Below are positions 7,732-9,513 of a DNA stretch of 9,513 bases, piece after piece; within the stretch, counting starts at the first letter, position 1, and each line of letters begins with the position of its first letter. This stretch comes from Clostridia bacterium. Lineage in GTDB: Bacteria; Bacillota; Clostridia; Peptostreptococcales; Anaerovoracaceae. Both the position numbers and the translations under genes were made by a program. Under the pieces are notes generated by a model, which ran no database searches, was not told where the DNA came from, and saw nothing but the letters and a program-made list of their open reading frames with translations. The DNA is taken from the NCBI GenBank assembly GCA_024403005.1, contig JAKSSQ010000061.1, positions 1 to 9,513 of the forward strand. Direction: 5' to 3'.

Positions 7732-7889
7732 GGGCGCTGCGGATCGGATGCAGTTCGGATTTCCGGATTTGCCACTGGTTGGCGTTCGTGCTTTAGAGCT
7801 ATGCGGATTTGAAGCACCCCGGCCCGCTGTTAATTCGGCAGTTATGCTATGAAGCACCCCGGCCCATCGAATTATAGAATTTTACCGAC
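7732..7889 (+). other. Intergenic gap with a duplicated GC-rich element before the second signal peptidase gene
   Basis: This 158-base gap is the only sizeable break between genes within the cluster. It holds the exact direct repeat GAAGCACCCCGGCCC at 7811-7825 and 7851-7865, with related flanks (AGCTATGC at 7797, AGTTATGC at 7840; AATT a few bases downstream of each core). A -10-like TATAGAAT lies at 7873-7880, but I find no good -35 at the right distance and no Shine-Dalgarno for the ATG at 7890. The gap may hold a regulated promoter for the last gene, with the repeat as a double operator; this is inference. No convincing terminator hairpin with a T-run is visible here, so read-through from 5401-7731 is possible. 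Confidence 0.5.
7811..7865. repeat. Exact 15-bp direct repeat, 40 bp apart
   Basis: GAAGCACCCCGGCCC occurs at 7811-7825 and 7851-7865. The inverted core GGGGTGCTT occurs again at 8713-8721, on the other side of the second signal peptidase gene, so the element may be a dispersed repeat or a binding site rather than a chance match. Confidence 0.75.
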
Positions 7890-8510
7890 ATGAAGAGAGT
7901 TATTACCGGTTTAATAAATGGAATATGCATTATTGTAATCGTGTTTTTAATCGCGATTCTCTTTAGCGTGGTTACGACTCCCGCCGGCGAGAACCCCAAT
8001 TTCATGGGTTTCTCCGCTTTCCGAATTATTTCCGGAAGCATGGAGCCTGCACTTCCCGTGGACAGCTTCGTGCTTGTTAAAGGCGTTCCGGCGTCCGAGC
8101 TGCAGGCCGGCGATATTATAAGCTTTTATTCCCGCGATCCGCTGCTGGGCGGTGCTGTTAATACTCACAGAATCGACAGCGTGCTCGTGGAAAACGGCTT
8201 AACACGCTTCGTTACCAAGGGTGACGCCAATGCAATCGCCGATGCAATCCCGGTAGAAGTTCAGGATATTATCGGAAAAGTGGTATTCTCTTCCGTTATT
8301 TTCGGCAAGTTTGTCCGCCTTATATCCAATCCGCTGATCTTCGGTTCCTGCATCGTCATTCCGCTGATGATAATCATATTCATGAACATCCGCAACATGG
8401 TTAAAGATGTTAAGGAAATCTCCGAAAGAGAGCGCATAGATATGGAGACCGCAGAGCTCAAGGCAAAGCTTGGAGCTCTGGAGAGGAAGAAAGAACAGGA
8501 GAATAAGTAA
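7890..8510 (+). CDS. sipW: Second SipW-like (ER-type, S26B) signal peptidase I
   Basis: The 206 residues have an N-terminal membrane helix (about 5-29), S-G-S-M-E-P with nucleophile S50, N-T-H-R-I with H93, and T-K-G-D-A-N with D112. The H-to-D distance of 19 equals that of the first enzyme and the S-to-H distance is 43. The catalytic set is complete, so it should be active. A second hydrophobic segment spans about 148-168. It ends in a charged helix (A-E-L-K-A-K-L-G-A-L-E-R-K-K-E) that recalls the tail of the other peptidase, although the Ala/Pro linker is missing. The catalytic region is clearly related to but far from identical with the first enzyme, arguing against a recent duplication and for divided labour: different substrates, or processing at another step. 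No Shine-Dalgarno is visible; the only -10-like sequence (7873-7880) is very close to the ATG. A strong terminator follows 13 bases after the stop. Confidence 0.92.
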   Translation: MKRVITGLINGICIIVIVFLIAILFSVVTTPAGENPNFMGFSAFRIISGSMEPALPVDSFVLVKGVPASELQAGDIISFYSRDPLLGGAVNTHRIDSVLVENGLTRFVTKGDANAIADAIPVEVQDIIGKVVFSSVIFGKFVRLISNPLIFGSCIVIPLMIIIFMNIRNMVKDVKEISERERIDMETAELKAKLGALERKKEQENK

Positions 8511-8523
8511 ATCGCAATTTCGG

Positions 8524-8552
8524 AAGAACCGCCACTGTGGCGGTTCTTTTTT
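8524..8552 (+). terminator. Intrinsic terminator ending the signal peptidase/surface protein cluster
   Basis: An 11-bp perfect stem (8524-8534 with 8538-8548, core GAACCGCCA/TGGCGGTTC) closes a 3-base loop and runs into T residues to 8552. It lies just after the stop at 8510 and marks the end of the transcription unit. Confidence 0.93.
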
Positions 8553-8565
8553 GTTAGAGTATGTG

Positions 8566-8673
8566 GCAGGTTTTGCTGCTTTATGGCTAAGTGCAGGTTT
8601 GTGCCTTTTACTGCTTTTCGGTGCCTGCAGGCTTGTGTCTTTTTCTGCTTTTTGGTGCCTGCTGGCTTGGGCC
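8566..8673. repeat. Degenerate 34-bp tandem repeats
   Basis: Units begin at 8593, 8627 and 8661, exactly 34 bases apart, each with GC(A/T)GG(C/T)TTG. The first two full units differ at 4 of 34 positions; the third matches only over its first 13 bases or so. A shortened copy starting at 8566 (GCAGGTTTTG...CTGCTTT) seems to lack about 7 bases. No coding sense is apparent. Confidence 0.75.
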
Positions 8674-8700
8674 ATGCCGCGGGCTGATTTGTAGATTTTT

Positions 8701-8764
8701 AATGTGCACTGCGGGGTGCTTTGCAGATTTGTAATGTATACTGAGGGGAACTTTGCGGACAAGA
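8701..8764. repeat. 32-bp tandem duplication
   Basis: Two adjacent 32-base units start at 8701 (AATGTGCACTGCGGGG) and 8733 (AATGTATACTGAGGGG) and agree at roughly three quarters of positions. The first unit contains GGGGTGCTT, the inverted core of the direct repeat before the second signal peptidase gene. Confidence 0.6.
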
Positions 8765-8806
8765 TGGAATTTATTAAATTTTATGTAAAAATATAACAGT
8801 TAAATA

Positions 8807-8835
8807 TTTACAAATATTACAGACTGTGCTATTAT
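8807..8835 (+). promoter_or_regulatory. Near-consensus SigA-type promoter with extended -10
   Basis: TTTACA (8807-8812) and TATTAT (8830-8835) each differ by one base from TTGACA/TATAAT and are separated by exactly 17 bases. TG at 8827-8828 gives an extended -10 (TGCTATTAT). The upstream stretch 8767-8806 is very AT-rich, like an UP element. Transcription should start near 8842. No protein gene follows; the next element is the structured RNA with terminator. Confidence 0.8.
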
Positions 8836-8841
8836 TCAATC

Positions 8842-8931
8842 ATCCTTACTGTTTAAAGACTGGTATTTACAGTTCCCGTGGCTTTTCCGTAATTCAGACC
8901 CCTGGAAAAGCCGCGGGACCAGTCTTTTTTT
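8842..8931 (+). ncRNA. Probable small structured RNA of about 90 nt with its own promoter and terminator
   Basis: Downstream of the promoter, AAAGACTGGT (8855-8864) pairs perfectly with ACCAGTCTTT (8918-8927). Inside it CCCGTGGCTTTTCC (8875-8888) pairs with GGAAAAGCCGCGGG (8904-8917), one G-U pair included, leaving a 15-base loop and a 10-base one-sided bulge. The outer stem runs into seven T residues to 8931, so the fold doubles as an intrinsic terminator. An alternative short stem, ACTGT (8849-8853) with ACAGT (8869-8873), competes with the outer stem, as in attenuators. No open frame fits inside. I do not recognise a known RNA family (not tmRNA, RNase P or an SRP RNA that I can identify). 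It could be a small regulatory RNA, or a leader/attenuator for something downstream. The 3' end is secure, the 5' end is estimated from the promoter. Confidence 0.6.
8904..8931 (+). terminator. Descending arm and T-run of the small RNA's terminator
   Basis: This is the 3' half of the two-tier stem described for the small RNA, followed by TTTTTTT at 8925-8931. Total pairing is 24 base pairs, far more than a terminator needs. Confidence 0.85.
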
Positions 8932-8970
8932 GTTGGCTCAGCGTGTGATGCATTGGCTGCTTTACTCTGC

Positions 8971-9327
8971 ATGACTTTTTGTAGATATATAGTCTTAAAA
9001 AGTCATAGAAATGCAGCTTCGATGACTTATTGGAGCTGCAATGCTTAAAAAAGTCATGGCGGAGCGGTTTTCATGACTTATTGGAGATGCGATGCTTAAA
9101 AAAGTCATGGCGACGCGGTTTTTGTGACTTATTGGCGACGCGATGCTTAAAAAAGTCATGGCGAAGTGGTTTTCATGACTTATTGGAGATGCGATGCTTG
9201 AAAAAGTCATGGCAACGCGGATTTCATGACTTATTGGCGATGCAGCTTATAAAAAAGTCATAGCGCAGCAAAATCCATGACTTCTAGCGAATCCAAAGAG
9301 CTTATAAGTCATCGGTGGCGGAAGAGC
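8971..9327. repeat. Array of seven 51-bp tandem units with paired inverted heptamers
   Basis: Units start at 8971, 9022, 9073, 9124, 9175, 9226 and 9277, always exactly 51 bases apart. Each begins with ATGACT (GTGACT at 9124) and carries AGTCAT 30 bases later (9001, 9052, 9103, 9154, 9205, 9256, 9307). The central units (9022-9225) are close copies, with consensus start ATGACTTATTGG, then GCGATGCTTAAAAAAGTCAT; neighbours differ at roughly 6 of 51 positions. The end units (8971, 9277) keep little beyond the two hexamers. Since ATGACTT and AAGTCAT are inverted copies, each can pair with the partner 30 bases on or with the one 21 bases on (at 9052-9078, an 8-bp stem), giving alternate hairpins. 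No unique spacers exist, so it is not CRISPR. Function unknown. Confidence 0.92.
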
Positions 9328-9339
9328 AGAAGTATAGAC

Positions 9340-9360
9340 GCATAAATAGAAGCATAAATA
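9340..9360. repeat. Short direct repeat GCATAAATA, 12-base step
   Basis: GCATAAATA occurs at 9340-9348 and 9352-9360, just beyond the 51-bp array, in an A-rich stretch. It may be replication slippage or part of the control region of the next gene. Confidence 0.5.
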
Positions 9361-9373
9361 ATAGGATTTAGCT

Positions 9374-9411
9374 AATGTGAGCCTCTATGTCGGCCCATTG
9401 GCTCAAACATT
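9374..9411. promoter_or_regulatory. Imperfect inverted repeat upstream of the 9459 gene
   Basis: TGAGCC (9378-9383) pairs with GGCTCA (9400-9405), and AATG (9374-9377) with CATT (9408-9411) across a 2-base bulge. There is no T-run, so it is not a terminator. It could be an operator or leader hairpin. Possible but badly spaced promoter boxes follow: TTAACA at 9410-9415 and TATAAA at 9431-9436, 15 bases apart. Confidence 0.35.
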
Positions 9412-9458
9412 AACAGAGCTATAGCAGTTATATAAATCAACAAGGCAAGGACGCGGCC

Positions 9459-9513
9459 ATGCATACTAAAGAAGAACTGAAATCCATACTTGCATCTCTT
9501 GAAAAACAGCACG
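9459..9513 (+). CDS. N-terminal start of an unidentified gene (cut by the window end)
   Basis: ATG at 9459 opens a frame that stays open to the last base: M-H-T-K-E-E-L-K-S-I-L-A-S-L-E-K-Q-H. AAGG at 9447-9450 lies 8 bases upstream, a normal ribosome site, and the preceding 100 bases are AT-rich and non-coding as expected for a promoter region. The visible 18 residues look like an amphipathic helix and give no hint of function. It is separated from the signal peptidase cluster by two terminators and the repeat array, so it is probably a different transcription unit. Confidence 0.65.
   Translation, partial: MHTKEELKSILASLEKQH

Larger units (their letters stand above)
8511..9458. other. Roughly 950-base gene-free region rich in tandem repeats
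   Basis: Between the second signal peptidase gene and the next gene I find no credible protein gene. The region holds the cluster terminator, 34-bp and 32-bp degenerate tandem repeats, an isolated promoter with a small RNA, the 51-bp array and a short inverted repeat. Open frames through the 51-bp array exist on both strands only because 51 is a multiple of three. Confidence 0.75.

Noticed and set aside
7872..7880. Complete promoter for the second signal peptidase gene
   Set aside because: A -10-like TATAGAAT exists, but the position 17 bases upstream (TGAAGC region) does not resemble a -35 box; kept only as a possibility within the gap entry.
8199..8762. 187-residue open frame on the minus strand
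   Set aside because: It overlaps the second signal peptidase gene, its terminator and the 34-bp repeats; composition is low-complexity and it reads as the shadow of these elements.
8995..9263. Repeat proteins with 17-residue units on either strand of the 51-bp array
   Set aside because: Frames are open on both strands because 51 is divisible by three. The plus frame needs a TTG start, neither strand has a ribosome site, and changes between units do not favour silent positions.
8971..9327. CRISPR array
   Set aside because: The whole 51-bp unit is repeated and diverges gradually; there are no unique spacers and no cas genes in the window.

Overview
The window looks like part of a Gram-positive (Firmicutes/Clostridia-like) chromosome. 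The basis is AGGAGG-type ribosome binding sites on some genes, intrinsic terminators, a SigA-type promoter, and ER/SipW-type signal peptidases together with SipW-cognate signal peptides. The species cannot be named from the sequence.

Positions 1-8510 read as one same-strand gene cluster that begins upstream of the window. It starts with four paralogous secreted proteins: the tail of one (1-318), then 328-1131, 1189-2028 and 2030-2770. The three complete ones carry the same N-terminal signature, a basic start, a hydrophobic helix and then S/T-Y-A-W-F. All four end in a related W-hydrophobic-EGxDxxC segment. Next come a SipW-like signal peptidase with an unusual cytoplasmic tail (2816-3544), a membrane-anchored McrB-like AAA+ NTPase (3556-5391), and a DUF2357/McrC-like protein whose nuclease domain appears to be replaced by a coiled coil of roughly 370 residues (5401-7731). 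After a 158-base gap holding a GC-rich direct repeat there is a second SipW-like signal peptidase (7890-8510), closed by a strong intrinsic terminator.

A working model is that Sec exports the four surface proteins, the two SipW-type peptidases cut them at Y-A|W-F, and they form a surface layer or fibre comparable in logic to Bacillus TapA/SipW/TasA. The odd part is the built-in, membrane-tethered McrB-like ATPase with its coiled-coil DUF2357 partner. That pair is normally associated with nuclease-based defence; here it appears stripped of its nuclease and tied to protein export. This combination is the most interesting feature of the window.

Positions 8511-9458 (about 950 bases) hold no convincing gene. 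They contain, in order: degenerate 34-bp tandem repeats, a 32-bp tandem duplication, a near-consensus promoter driving a probable small structured RNA of about 90 nt with its own terminator, and seven consecutive units of exactly 51 bp, each carrying an inverted pair ATGACT...AGTCAT. A new gene with a good ribosome binding site starts at 9459 and runs off the window.
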